Assembly: GCF_016616885.1 (NCBI RefSeq)
Contig: NZ_CP067102.1
Span: 1,764,501 to 1,828,500 of the forward strand
DNA from: Bradyrhizobium diazoefficiens
GTDB taxonomy: Bacteria > Pseudomonadota > Alphaproteobacteria > Rhizobiales > Xanthobacteraceae
DNA: 64,000 nucleotides
Direction of reading: 5' to 3'
Shown here: in pieces, positions 55,395 to 64,000 of the stretch
Position numbering within the stretch: position 1 is the stretch's first letter
Layout of the letters: each line of letters starts with the position of its first letter
Position numbers and translations under genes: made by a program
The notes under the pieces: generated by a model
Databases searched by the model: none
The model's input: only the letters and a program-made list of their open reading frames with translations
What the model was told of the DNA's origin: nothing

Positions 55395-55854
55395 ACGGCC
55401 GAGATTTCGTCTGCCGTTTCAGTCGCCGCTCGCTCGGTGCACGGCTGGGGCATCCGCCGATCATGCTGCTGCGATAGTAGCTGGGGAATAAAGGCGATTC
55501 GGAAATGCGAAACGACCGCGACCCACCACCCCGGCCGGCTCTTCCGTGAAGAACCCAAGCTTCAGTTGGGGAAGAGATCTGATGGAGACTAACTCGGATT
55601 AGTCGTCCGATCTTTAATCGCGGGCGCGGTGTCAACCCCATAGACAAAAATGATTCACTGTCGGGTTCATGATTCTTTCCGCGGTCGTCTCTATGCAGGA
55701 GCGCCGCATGGTGACGTTCAAGAGGCGCGGTATCTCGATGTGAAGAGCGGTGCGCGTAACGCCTGCAGGGACGACTTCGAGATTGCCAACGCCTTCGTTC
55801 CAGCAGGGACGCATGTTCCGGCGAGGGCGCATCTGGATTTATTTTAGACCGGTT
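55395..55854. other. Intergenic region, nothing recognised
   Basis: About 460 bases following the CmcJ-like gene. An open plus-strand frame at 55650-55847 (65 codons) has no recognisable motif and no clear ribosome-binding site. Confidence 0.35.
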
Positions 55855-56380
55855 CATGCAGTGCGCATCTATGCCTTGAACTCGATGCCATCGGTCCAGA
55901 TGGCATGGAGGATGACAGCCATTTTACGCGCGACCGCAACCTTCGCCCTTTTTGGCGCCGATGCGTTTTGCCAGCTTGCTGCCCCAGCGCTTGAGCGCAG
56001 AACCTCGTCTGACAACGGTCAGCAGGACGTTCGCGGCCTCGAACAGATAAGTTCGAACCTGGTGGTCGCCGCGTTTGGAGATGCGGCCAGTGCGATCGAT
56101 CTCACTGGATTGATGACGTCTTGGTGTTAGGTCGAGATAGGCGCCAACGTCGGTGGAAAGTCTAAAGCGAGTGGGGGTGATCGATGGAAACGACGAAGGG
56201 CAGGGTGGTCTTGGGACCGATGCTAGGAACGGTCATCATTCGCCGAACAGCCTGGTCGCCCACCGATCATATTTTTTCGATTCGCTCGATCAAACAGAAC
56301 AGGCAAGGAGCAGCGGTGCGAAAATATCTCGCAAGTGCGGTGCTTCAGCGAGCATGGCGTCGACTTTGCGAGCCAGTTAG
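55855..56380 (-). pseudogene. IS110-family transposase remnant
   Basis: Minus-strand pieces in order but several frames: [79 protein letters not shown] with [27 protein letters not shown] and [17 protein letters not shown]. It is the C-terminal half of an IS110/IS116-type transposase, different from the copy at 52101. Confidence 0.75.
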
Positions 56381-56629
56381 AGCTGCTCCCTTTCGCTATT
56401 CCGCGTAGACAGATCCTATCCAACCTCGTTTCTTCGAGAAGGCCGTCAGCCACGATTACGGCATGTGAAGAACCACCAACGCCTTGATTTGGAATCGGAA
56501 AGAACCACGAACGTGCATTAGGAGTTGCCGGAAATTGTGTTGCGAAGGAGGATAGAACGAAGCAGCTTACGCGGCCATTGAGGAAGAGCCGCTGTGCAGC
56601 ACTACATCTTTTAAGGAGGAGCTACAGGT

Positions 56630-57535
56630 GCATCCGGCACCGAAGCCGCTCGCCTTCGGCGTCTCAATGGTCGGCCCTGTTATCTACACTTTCGGTAACG
56701 AGGCGCAGAAGAGCTATTTACTGCCGCGGTCCATGATTGGTCGTGCCAGGGTTTTTCAGAACCGGGCTCGGGCTCCGACCTTGCATCGCTGAAGACCAAG
56801 GCCGAGCGAAAAGGCGACAAATACAACGGCCAGAAGACCTGGACTACGCTGGCCCATACGCCGATATGATCTTCTGCCTCTGCCGCACCGATCTGACCAC
56901 GAAGAAACAGGCCGGCATCACCCTTATCCTGACCGATATGAAGAGCAAGGGCGTCACAGTGCGCCCAATCCAGATCATCGACTGCGACCATGAGGTGAGC
57001 TAGGTGTTCTTCGATGAAGTCGAGGTGCCATGGAAAATCTCGTCGGCGATGAGAATAAGGGCTAGGACTATGCAAAAGTCCTACTCGGTAACGAGCCGCA
57101 CCGGCATGGTGCGTGTCGGCATCTCCAAGGAGCGCATCCGCCATATCGGTGGGATAGCCTCGAACTTCGAATCCTGCGTCGGCCATGATTGAGGGTCTGA
57201 GGGTCTCGGATTCCCCCAGAAGCTCCCCGCCTGTGAGATCGAACTGAAGACGCTGGAGCTCACGCACCTGGGGTCGTGGCGGATGAAGGCAAGTAGGGCA
57301 GGGCAAGCCAAATCCCGCCTATTCGGCGTTCAAAATCAAGGCGGCCGAGATCCATCAGACGACGACGGATCTCGTGATGGATGTGATTGGGCCCTTCGTA
57401 GCGCCCTATGACGAGTATCCGGATTCTGAATTGGACAGCGCAAATAGCGCCAACTACTTCAATAGCCGCAGGCTCTCGATTTGCGGGGGATCGAATGAAT
57501 TACAGCACAATATTATACCAAAGCAGTGCGATGCC
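56630..57535 (+). pseudogene. Acyl-CoA dehydrogenase (large-subunit type), decayed copy
   Basis: Blocks in order: [130 protein letters not shown] and LSICGGSNELQHNII. At least five frameshifts and stops such as the TAG at 57001. The first ~100 residues are missing. It corresponds segment by segment to the intact gene at 62400-63602 and precedes a decayed second-subunit gene in the same order. Confidence 0.82.
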
Positions 57536-57592
57536 TGTGACTCTCCTCGGGAGGCGAGGTCAAGAGGTTCAATCAAGTTTTGTCGTGTGGAG

Positions 57593-58218
57593 GTGGAGGA
57601 AACGGATTTTGAGTTGTCGGACGAACAGCGCCTCCTCAAGGAAAGCGTAGATGGGCTGTTGACCAATGCTTATGATTTCGAGCGGCGGAAGGAGTACATG
57701 AAGAACAAGTGCGGCTGGAGCAGAGCAATCTGGCGGCGCCTTGCCGAGCAGGGCCTCCTCGCGTCGCCGCTAATCGAGCGCGTGGTCGATGAGGCTCGCG
57801 CCCCGCTCTGCGCGGAGGCGGTCGGACTGATGGATGAATCGCCGAAATCACCGTCGAGTATCTGAAGACTCGCAAGCAGTTCAGCCTGCCGATCGGATCC
57901 TTCCGGAGTCTACAGCACCGCGCCGCCGATATGTTTGTGGCGCTCGAACGACCGCGCTCGATGTCGATGTTCGCAACGATGGCCACCAGGTTCGGCGATG
58001 CCGCCGAGCGGACGAAAGCAGTATCGGCGGCAAAAGTGCAGATCGGCAGGAGCGGCAAATTCATTGGTCAGCAATCGATTCAGCTGCACGGCGGCATCGG
58101 CGTGACAATGGAGCCCAAGATCGGTTACTATTTCAAGAGGCCGACCACCATCGATAACACACTTGGCGATGCTGATTGTCACCTCCGCCGCGTCAGTGAA
58201 GGCGGCGCGTTGGTGTAG
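57593..58218 (+). pseudogene. Acyl-CoA dehydrogenase (small-subunit type), internally deleted
   Basis: Opens with ETDFELSDEQRLLKESVDGLL, then jumps from LASPLIERVVDEARAPLCAE directly toward the C-terminal half; after a frameshift TVEYLKTRKQFSLPIGSFRS, AADMFVALERPRSMSMFATM, VSAAKVQIGRSGKFIGQQSI and LHGGIGVTMEPKIGYYFKRP follow to a TAG. About 170 internal residues, including most of the FAD/substrate region, are gone. It is a decayed relative of the gene at 61185-62375. Confidence 0.82.
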
Positions 58219-58419
58219 TTGCGAGGGATGCCACACGATCATTCTCGCCTGGCCTTTTCCGCCCCGCTAAAGCTTCGTTCGGTTGAGAGCCGAAAAATCC
58301 GGCGAAGCGTTGGCGAATATGGGTGGCCCATTAAAGTCTATCGCAAAAAGAAAGGGCGAGTGGTCCATACAGCCGTTGCTGCCTAGTCGAGAGCGACAAG
58401 TGAAAATGACTAAAGGGAT

Positions 58420-58592
58420 CGTGCTCTAGCTCGCGACTTGGCGCATCAGGGCATTGTGGTATATATCCCGGAGCCGGGCTGGGTGCAGAGCGACATGGGC
58501 GCGAAGCAGACGAAAGTGCGGTAGGCATCAAGCGCCATATGAGCGAGATCGGATTGGAAGGCGGCGGGATTTTCCAGCAGTTCTGGTGAGAC
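58420..58592 (+). pseudogene. SDR C-terminal remnant
   Basis: LARDLAHQGIVVYIPEPGWV with QSDMGAK in one frame and GLEGGGIFQQFW then DQIPW in others. The DPGWVRTDM and FQRFWGEPIPW equivalents in the SDR at 10824 show it is the tail of a closely related dehydrogenase. The catalytic half is missing. Confidence 0.65.
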
Positions 58593-58850
58593 CAAATCCC
58601 TTGGTGACCTCCGAGAAACGTGCCGGCGTGATGACGTTCGCAGAGTTGTCGAGACGTCGACCGAATGGCAAGAACGTTGCCAGAGACCCAGCGTCTGGCG
58701 ACGAACACCTACGTATACTCGAAAATAGCTCATCATAGTCGGGCGCCAATGTCGACCGCTTACCCAGCTAAACCGCGTCTGGAAATGTCGCGGTCGTGCA
58801 CTAGTGGTTCAACGTGATTTTGACGTTTTGATACCGAGTCATTCGAGGAT

Positions 58851-58915
58851 CGGCAAGCTTTCGAGCGGCACGAGGATTTCGATGCTCGGTGAAGCGCGCC
58901 CGATTTTTGACTCAT
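58851..58915 (-). pseudogene. LexA-type passenger gene, C-terminal tail
   Basis: Minus-strand frame SPSIEILVPLESLPILE followed by TGA matches the end of the passenger protein at 22557 (RSIEVLVDPKSLPELT). The rest has been deleted between here and the transposase start. Confidence 0.55.
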
Positions 58916-58953
58916 CATTGGATTCATCCCAGCCTCCGACAAGGAGGCAAAGC

Positions 58954-59869
58954 ATGAATGTACGTTATCGGGTCGAATTGAGCCAAGCCGAGCACGATGA
59001 ACTGACGGCGATGCTCGGCGGCGGCAAGCACGCCGCCCGCAAGCTGAAGCGGGAGCAGATATTGCTGGCGGCCTATGGGGCCGCTGCGACGCGGAGATTG
59101 TCCGAACCGTCCGGGTCAGCCTTTCCACCGTCGGCCGGACCAAGCGCCGCTTCGTGGAAGGCAATCTGGAGCGGGCCTTGAGCGAGGGGCCGCGTCCGGG
59201 CGCGGAGCGCAAGCTGACCGGCAAGGAGAAGGCCCTGCTGGTGGCGACCGCGTGCGCCAAGCCGCCCGCCGGCCGCAAACGCCGTTGGCCGACACGACGG
59301 TCAAGCTCACTGATCACGAGAGCTTGTCGGGCGAAACCGTGCGTCGCCCGCGGGCCGATAACGACCTCAAGCCATGGCGCAGGGACATGTGGTGCATTCC
59401 CCATGTCGATGACAAATATGTCGCTCGCATGGAAGATGTGCTCGATCTCTATGCTGAAGCGCCTGACCCTGAGCGGCCCCTGTCTGCTTCGACGAGACCC
59501 CTGTCCAGCTCATCGGTGAGATGCGCCAGCCGGTCCCGGCGCAACCGGGACGACGCGACCGCTACGATTACGAGTATCGTCGCAGCGGCACCGCCAATCT
59601 CTTCGTCACCTTCGATCCATATCGGGGTTGGCGCAGCGTCAAGGTTACCGACCGCCGCGCCGCCGTGGACTATGCCCACTGCATGCGTGAACTTGTCGAC
59701 GCCCACTATCCCGGCGCCACCTGCATCCGTGTCGTGCAGGACAATTTGTCAATCCACAAGCCTTGGGCGCTGTATGAGGCCTTTGCGCCCGCCGAGGCCC
59801 GACGTATCCTGCGCCGCCTCGAATTCCACTTCAGCCCGAAGCACGCCTGTTGGCTCAACATGGTCGAGT
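58954..59869 (+). pseudogene. IS630 transposase, broken and interrupted
   Basis: ATG 58954 opens MNVRYRVELSQAEHDELTAM, close to the copy at 22513. It then shifts frame repeatedly: VRVSLSTVGRTKRRF-type block, GNLERALSEGPRPGAERKLTG, LKPWRRDMWCIPHVDDKYVA and DYEYRRSGTANLFVTFDPYR are in different frames. From 59521 a clean stretch includes AAVDYAHCMRELVDAHYPGA, VVQDNLSIHKPWALYEAF and SPKHACWLNMVE, where the insertion occurs right at the catalytic Glu. Confidence 0.82.
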
Positions 59870-61045
59870 GTGAAAAAGTCGTATTGCGAGTTGGTTGGAG
59901 TGTGATTCCGTGCATGCATGTGATTCCTTTGGGCTGGGGAGCGCGATGCGCGGGGCGATCAGAAGGCATATTCAGTTACGTGCGGTTGGAGCAGCGCGTT
60001 CCGGCGGATCACCCACTGCGTGCGATCCGCGACCTGGTTGACGCGGCGCTGAGGATCTGTCGCGCGACTTTGGCAGGCTGTACACCCGCCATGACTGGCC
60101 ATCCATTCCGCCGGAGCGGCTGTTGCGGGCGCTGCTGCTGCAAGGCGTTCTATACAGTGCGCTCGGAACGGCAGCTGATGGAGCAGCTCGATTACAATCT
60201 GTTGTTCCGCTGGTTCGTCGGTTTGTCGATTGACGATCCGGTGTGGGATGCGACCGTGTTCTGCAAGAACCGGGATCGGCTGCTCGACGGCGACATCGCG
60301 GCCAAGTTCTTTGCTACCGTGCTGAACCTGCCGCAGGTGCGTGGGCTCTTGTCCAGTGAGCACTTTTCGGTCGATGGCACGCTGATCGAGGCATGGGCCA
60401 GCATCAAGAGCTTCGTGCCAAAGGATGGCGACGATCCACCATCTGGCAAGCGATCGGGCCGCAGTCAGGGGCGCAATGCCGAGCGCGACTTCCATGGCGA
60501 GAAGCGCAAGAACGACACGCATTCCTCGACTACCGACCCTGACGCCCGCTTGTTCCGAAAGGGCGCGGGCAAGGAGGCCAAGCTCTGCCACATGGGGCAT
60601 CTGATGATGGAGAACCGCAACGGGCTGATCGTCGACGCGCGCCTCACGGAGGCCAACGGTACGGCGGAGCGAACGACCGCCCTCGACATGATCGAGGACA
60701 ACGCCAGGCCGGGCAGCACCGTGGGCACCGACAAGAACTATCGTATCAGCATGACCAAGCGCAAGCGAATCGAAGAACCATTCGGGTGGATCAAGACGGT
60801 CGGCGGTCTGCGCAAGCCCGGCATCGTGGCTGCGGCCTGGTCGAGTGGTTCTTCGTGCTCACCGCCGCCGCCTACAATCTCGTTCGCATTCCGAAGATGC
60901 TGCCAGCAACGTGACGAATCTGTCTGGAGCGCCAAACATGAGACAAAACCACAGCGAAACCTGCGCGTGCGGCGCCGTTTACCGCGCATCGATTGGCTCA
61001 TCGTCACCACGCACATCAGGAAAATCGCCCTTCGCACCCATTTTT
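59866..61045 (+). mobile_element. IS5-group (IS1182-like) element inserted in the IS630 transposase
   Basis: Starts near GTGTGAAAAAGTCGTATTGCG (59868) and ends near ATCGCCCTTCGCACCCATTTT (61024-61044), which are imperfect inverted repeats. It carries one damaged transposase gene. It produces an artificial long open frame with the IS630 gene upstream. Confidence 0.65.
59944..60915 (+). pseudogene. IS5-group transposase, deleted and frameshifted
   Basis: After an ATG at 59944 the coding blocks are FSYVRLEQRVPADHPLRAIR, then out of frame through the PSIPPERLLRALLLQ segment, then SERQLMEQLDYNLLFRWFVG, KNRDRLLDGDIAAKFFATVL, LSSEHFSVDGTLIEAWASIK, ERDFHGEKRKNDTHSSTTDP, KLCHMGHLMMENRNGLIVDA. About 45 residues are missing after VGTDKNY; RKRIEEPFGWIKTVGG follows. 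The end is frameshifted. Confidence 0.82.
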
Positions 61046-61184
61046 AGTTTGAACGCGAAGTGCCAACGGTTATCAGTACTTTCTACCCACAGATCGCGAA
61101 AGCATCCCAGTGGTGATTTGGGCCCCTGCGCGAACTCCCGAGAATTTCAGGTCTGCGATCATTGCTCCACCTCTTGCCGCGCGT

Positions 61185-62375
61185 TCAGTCGGTGGTACGG
61201 ACGTAAGGAGTGCCAGGCGGAGTCGCTTCTTGGCCGATGAGTCCTCCGAGCGCGGCGAGCCGCTGCATGTGGTGGTCTGCATCGCCGAGCAACTTGTCCA
61301 GCATGGTCGCGCGCTTGAAATAGTGGCCGACGCTGTACTCCATCGTCATGCCGATGCCGCCATGCAGCTGGATCGACTGCTGTCCGATCAGCTTGGCCGA
61401 CTGGCCGATCTGGGCCTTGGCCGCCGAGATCGCCCGTTCGCGCTCGGCCGCGCCGTCTTCGCTCACCATCATCGTGGCGTACATCGCCATGGAGCGCGAC
61501 TGCTCCAGTTCGATCAACATGTCGACCGCCCGGTGCTGCAGCACCTGGAATGAGCCTATCGTCGTGCCAAACTGCTTGCGCGTCTTCAGATACTCAAGGG
61601 TGGTGGCTTGCATTACCGCGAAGCAGCCGACCGCTTCGGCGCACAGCGCTGCGATCGCCTCGTCTGCAACCCGCGTGATGATCGGGAAGGCACCCGCCGG
61701 ATCGCCGATGACATCGGCTGCCTGGACGCGCACATTGTCGAGTGTGAACTCGGCCGCGCGCAGACCGTCCTGTGTTGGATAGCCGCGGCGGGCAACACCG
61801 GGCGCACTACTGTGAACCAGGAATAGGCCGATCCCATCCTTCTCCCGCGTATCCCCGGCCGTCCGCGCCGATACGATGATCCTATCGGCCGCCTCGCCGT
61901 GGAGGACGAGCCCCTTGATGCCGTTCAAAACCCACTCGTCCCCGTCCTTCTTCGCCTGCGTTTGAACGTCGAAGAGATCGTAGCGCGACTGTGGTTCGGC
62001 ATAGGCAAAGGCGAGCTTCATGCGGCCTTCCGCAATTGCCGGGATCATCTCGGCCTTTTGCGTTTCGCTCGCTCCTTGCCGCAGGATGCCGCCGGCGAGC
62101 ACCACGGTCGCGAAATAGGGTTCGAGGATCAGCGCCTTGCCGAAGGCCTCCATGACGATCATTGTCTCAATCGCGCCACCGCCCAAGCCGCCATGCGCCT
62201 CGGAAAACGGCAATGCCAGAAGCCCGAGTTCAGCATAGCGCGCCCACATCGCCTCGCTATAGCCGACCTTTTCAGCCTGATACTTACAGCGATCGTTGAA
62301 GCTGTAGTTGTCGAGCATCACTCGCTCGACGCTATCCTTGAGGAGTTGCTGCTCCTCGGAATAATCAAAGTCCAC
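61185..62375 (-). CDS. Acyl-CoA dehydrogenase, pimeloyl-CoA dehydrogenase small-subunit type
   Basis: 396 residues of the acyl-CoA dehydrogenase family, similar to PimD (small subunit). N-terminal helical domain begins MDFDYSEEQQLLKDSVERVM; middle beta domain includes MKLAFAYAEPQSRYD (about 122-137); C-terminal helical domain has YLKTRKQFGTTIGSFQVLQHR (FAD/CoA arginine) and QQSIQLHGGIGMTMEYSVGHYF. GTG start (complement of 62373-62375) after AGGAGAG. It lies 24 bp downstream of the large-subunit gene and is cotranscribed with it. Together they probably oxidise a medium-chain or dicarboxylic acyl-CoA. A decayed homologue occurs at 57593. Confidence 0.87.
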   Translation of the reverse strand: MDFDYSEEQQLLKDSVERVMLDNYSFNDRCKYQAEKVGYSEAMWARYAELGLLALPFSEAHGGLGGGAIETMIVMEAFGKALILEPYFATVVLAGGILRQGASETQKAEMIPAIAEGRMKLAFAYAEPQSRYDLFDVQTQAKKDGDEWVLNGIKGLVLHGEAADRIIVSARTAGDTREKDGIGLFLVHSSAPGVARRGYPTQDGLRAAEFTLDNVRVQAADVIGDPAGAFPIITRVADEAIAALCAEAVGCFAVMQATTLEYLKTRKQFGTTIGSFQVLQHRAVDMLIELEQSRSMAMYATMMVSEDGAAERERAISAAKAQIGQSAKLIGQQSIQLHGGIGMTMEYSVGHYFKRATMLDKLLGDADHHMQRLAALGGLIGQEATPPGTPYVRTTD

Positions 62376-62399
62376 TGCTGAAACTCTCCTGAATGGGCC

Positions 62400-63602
62400 T
62401 CACAGGCCTAGGATCACCTTGGCGATGATGTTCTTCTGGATCTCGTCGGAGCCTCCGTAGATCGGCACTTTGCGCACGTTGAAATAAGCGGGCGCAATGG
62501 GTGCGGCCCAATCGGGCCCGATCGGCAATTCCTTGCGCTCGATCTCCTCGTCCGACTGATACGGCAACGCGTAGGGGCCGACCACGTCCAGCAGAAGCTC
62601 CGCAATCGCCTGCTGGATTTCCGAGCCCTTGATCTTCAGAATCGAGCCCGCCGGGTCCGCCGTTCCCTTCTGCCGTTTCGATCTGTTGGAAACAACCCGA
62701 AGCTGCGTCATCTCCAGCGCCTTCAGCTGGACCTCGATGCTAGCCACCCGCTTGCGGAAATCCGCCTGGTCGATCAGCCGCTCGCCTCCAACCCGCGTGC
62801 GCGCAGCAAGCTCCTTGATGCGGCCCATCCGCAACTTGGAAATACCCACGTAGGTGATGTTGTAGCGTTCGTTGCCCAGGAGGAACTTGGCGTAGTCCCA
62901 GCCGCGGTTCTCTTCACCCACGAGGTTCTCGGCCGGAACGCGGACGTCCTGGAAGAACACTTCGCAAACCTCATAGCCGCCGTCGATCAGCTCGATCGGA
63001 CGCACCGTTACGCCAGGAGACTTCAGATCGATCAGCATAAAGGAGATGCCCTGCTGCTTCTTCTTCGCTGTCGGATCTGTGCGCACCAGGCAAAAGATCC
63101 AGTCGGCATACTGTGCGCCCGTGGTCCAGGTCTTCTGCCCGTTGACAATATAGTGGTCGCCATCTCGCACCGCCCTCGTGCTGAGCGCGGCGAGGTCGGA
63201 TCCGGCTCCAGGCTCGGAGAAGCCTTGTGCCCACCAGTCCTCGAGCGTGGCGATTCGCGGCAAGAATCGCTTCTTCAGCGCCTCACTGCCGAAGGTGTAG
63301 ATGACGGGACCGCCCAGGTCGTAGCCGCTGCCGGCCGGTTCGGGCGCCGGCGTCTGGCTGATCTCCTCAGCGAAGATGTACTGCTTTACCGGGCTCCAGC
63401 CCGTGCCGCCATATTCGACCGGCCAGTGCGGCACGCTCCAGCCCTTCTCGGCGAGGATCTTTGTCCAACGCAGCTTGTCGTTCTTGCTGGGCTGTCTGCC
63501 TGCGATGAGCTTCTCCCGGATGTCGGCAGCCACTGCGGAGCGGAGAAAAGCCCTGACCTCGTCTCTGAAGGCGAGTTCATCTTCGGTAAAGCTCAGATCC
63601 AT
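62400..63602 (-). CDS. Acyl-CoA dehydrogenase, pimeloyl-CoA dehydrogenase large-subunit type
   Basis: 400 residues similar to PimC (large subunit). MDLSFTEDELAFRDEVRAFL at the start, WWAQGFSEPGAGSDLAAL and [20 protein letters not shown] (FAD/substrate beta domain, about 125-180), GNERYNITYVGISKLRMGRI, and the end VPIYGGSDEIQKNIIAKVILGL. Many acyl-CoA dehydrogenases have EGT at YGGS, where Glu is the base; its absence fits a two-subunit enzyme with the catalytic Glu elsewhere. ATG 63602 is preceded by GAAGGAAG; an upstream in-frame start at 63653 lacks one. First of the dehydrogenase pair after the CoA-ligase gene. Confidence 0.87.
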   Translation of the reverse strand: MDLSFTEDELAFRDEVRAFLRSAVAADIREKLIAGRQPSKNDKLRWTKILAEKGWSVPHWPVEYGGTGWSPVKQYIFAEEISQTPAPEPAGSGYDLGGPVIYTFGSEALKKRFLPRIATLEDWWAQGFSEPGAGSDLAALSTRAVRDGDHYIVNGQKTWTTGAQYADWIFCLVRTDPTAKKKQQGISFMLIDLKSPGVTVRPIELIDGGYEVCEVFFQDVRVPAENLVGEENRGWDYAKFLLGNERYNITYVGISKLRMGRIKELAARTRVGGERLIDQADFRKRVASIEVQLKALEMTQLRVVSNRSKRQKGTADPAGSILKIKGSEIQQAIAELLLDVVGPYALPYQSDEEIERKELPIGPDWAAPIAPAYFNVRKVPIYGGSDEIQKNIIAKVILGL

Positions 63603-63711
63603 CGTTTTGCTTCCTTCGGTGCAAATAAGTGCGCCAAGGCCAACAACACCCACCAGAGAAGATTGCCCCCTCGCAATGCCTCTTAGCGTGTGTGGCCTCG
63701 ACGAGTGTTCG

Positions 63712-64000
63712 TCAAACTTTCTGCGGCGTTTTCCTGGTGATGAGGCAGTCGACCGCGGTCAGTCCGGCACCACCGGCGGCAAGGATGATGGGATTGACGT
63801 CGATCTCTCCGATCTCGTCGGCAAGATCGCTGCAGAGCGTGCTGAACTTGACGATGCAATCGGCAAAGGCCTCCAGGTCCGGCTTTGCCCCGCCCCGCGC
63901 GCCCCGCAGAACGCTCGCGCCGCGCAGTCGCCCAAGCTCCGCCTTGACTTCGGCCGCATCGAAGGGCGGCATCAGCGCACGCACGTCCTTCAGCGCCTCC
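63712..64000 (-). CDS. NDP-forming-type acyl-CoA ligase (acetate-CoA ligase family), C-terminal part
   Basis: The gene continues beyond the window. The visible ~95 residues end ...TRKTPQKV. LRGASVLRGARGGAKPDLEAFA and LADEIGEIDVNPIILAAGG with LTAVDCLI match the C-terminus of the ATP-grasp beta region of ADP/NDP-forming acyl-CoA synthetases. In this position it would activate the acid that the following two dehydrogenase genes oxidise. It ends 109 bp before the large-subunit start. Confidence 0.8.
   Translation of the reverse strand, partial: EALKDVRALMPPFDAAEVKAELGRLRGASVLRGARGGAKPDLEAFADCIVKFSTLCSDLADEIGEIDVNPIILAAGGAGLTAVDCLITRKTPQKV

Larger units (their letters stand above)
58799..59869 (+). 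mobile_element. IS630-family remnant, disrupted by an IS5-group insertion
   Basis: Left end CACTAGTGGTTCAACGTGATTTTGAC at 58799 is a diverged version of the IS630 end at 22860. The transposase reads on the plus strand and is cut at 59869 by the next element. A tail of the LexA-type passenger gene is present antisense at 58851-58915. No right end was found after the inserted element. Confidence 0.75.

Overview
The window reads as a stretch of an alphaproteobacterial genome, most likely a symbiosis or accessory island of Bradyrhizobium or a close relative. The evidence is a Nod-factor carbamoyltransferase gene (nodU), a porin of the Bradyrhizobium type, and IS66, IS630, IS5, IS110, IS1634 and IS21 families typical of rhizobial islands. 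There is also a dense load of broken genes. I saw no tRNA, rRNA, CRISPR array or replication origin. Organism and functions are inferred from family recognition by eye; no search was run.

Region 1 (0.4-17.8 kb) is a catabolic block, mostly on the + strand. It holds a Tat-type periplasmic binding protein, a GlcD-like FAD oxidase, a creatinase-like M24 hydrolase, a metal-dependent amidohydrolase and two tandem class III CoA-transferase/racemase genes. After an IS66 remnant come an SDR, an Asp/Glu-racemase family gene, a DUF2817 (M14-like) peptidase, a second racemase and an alpha/beta hydrolase, closed by a convergent MarR regulator. Together they suggest uptake, hydrolysis, isomerisation and CoA activation of small carboxylic or amide compounds, but the substrate is not evident.

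Region 2 (17.8-33.1 kb) opens with a porin whose signal peptide is split by two frameshifts and then becomes a mobile-element graveyard. IS66 is truncated beside an IS630 element that carries a LexA-like passenger gene. The IS630 end abuts the 3' end of nodU, which has been cut away from any nod operon. Upstream of nodU another IS66 has been invaded by a large serine recombinase cassette between tnpB and tnpC and by a group II intron in tnpC. IS1634 and IS21 remnants follow.

Region 3 (33.1-50.4 kb) has a second set of metabolic genes between IS scraps: an SGNH-like protein, a broken Dabb protein, an FAD oxidoreductase, an SDR divergent from an acetolactate-synthase-like TPP enzyme with a FadR-type GntR regulator, a decayed MDR reductase, methylmalonate-semialdehyde dehydrogenase divergent from a LysR regulator, and succinate-semialdehyde dehydrogenase.

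Region 4 (50.4-64 kb) contains an IS5 element, three IS110 copies or remnants, an isolated CmcJ/NvfI-like oxygenase gene and two acyl-CoA dehydrogenase gene pairs in opposite orientation. One pair is decayed; the other is intact and lies next to the 3' part of an NDP-forming-type acyl-CoA ligase that runs off the window. An IS630 remnant disrupted by an IS5-group element separates them. Overall this is a region in active decay and rearrangement, where intact catabolic operons persist as islands among layered insertion-sequence debris.
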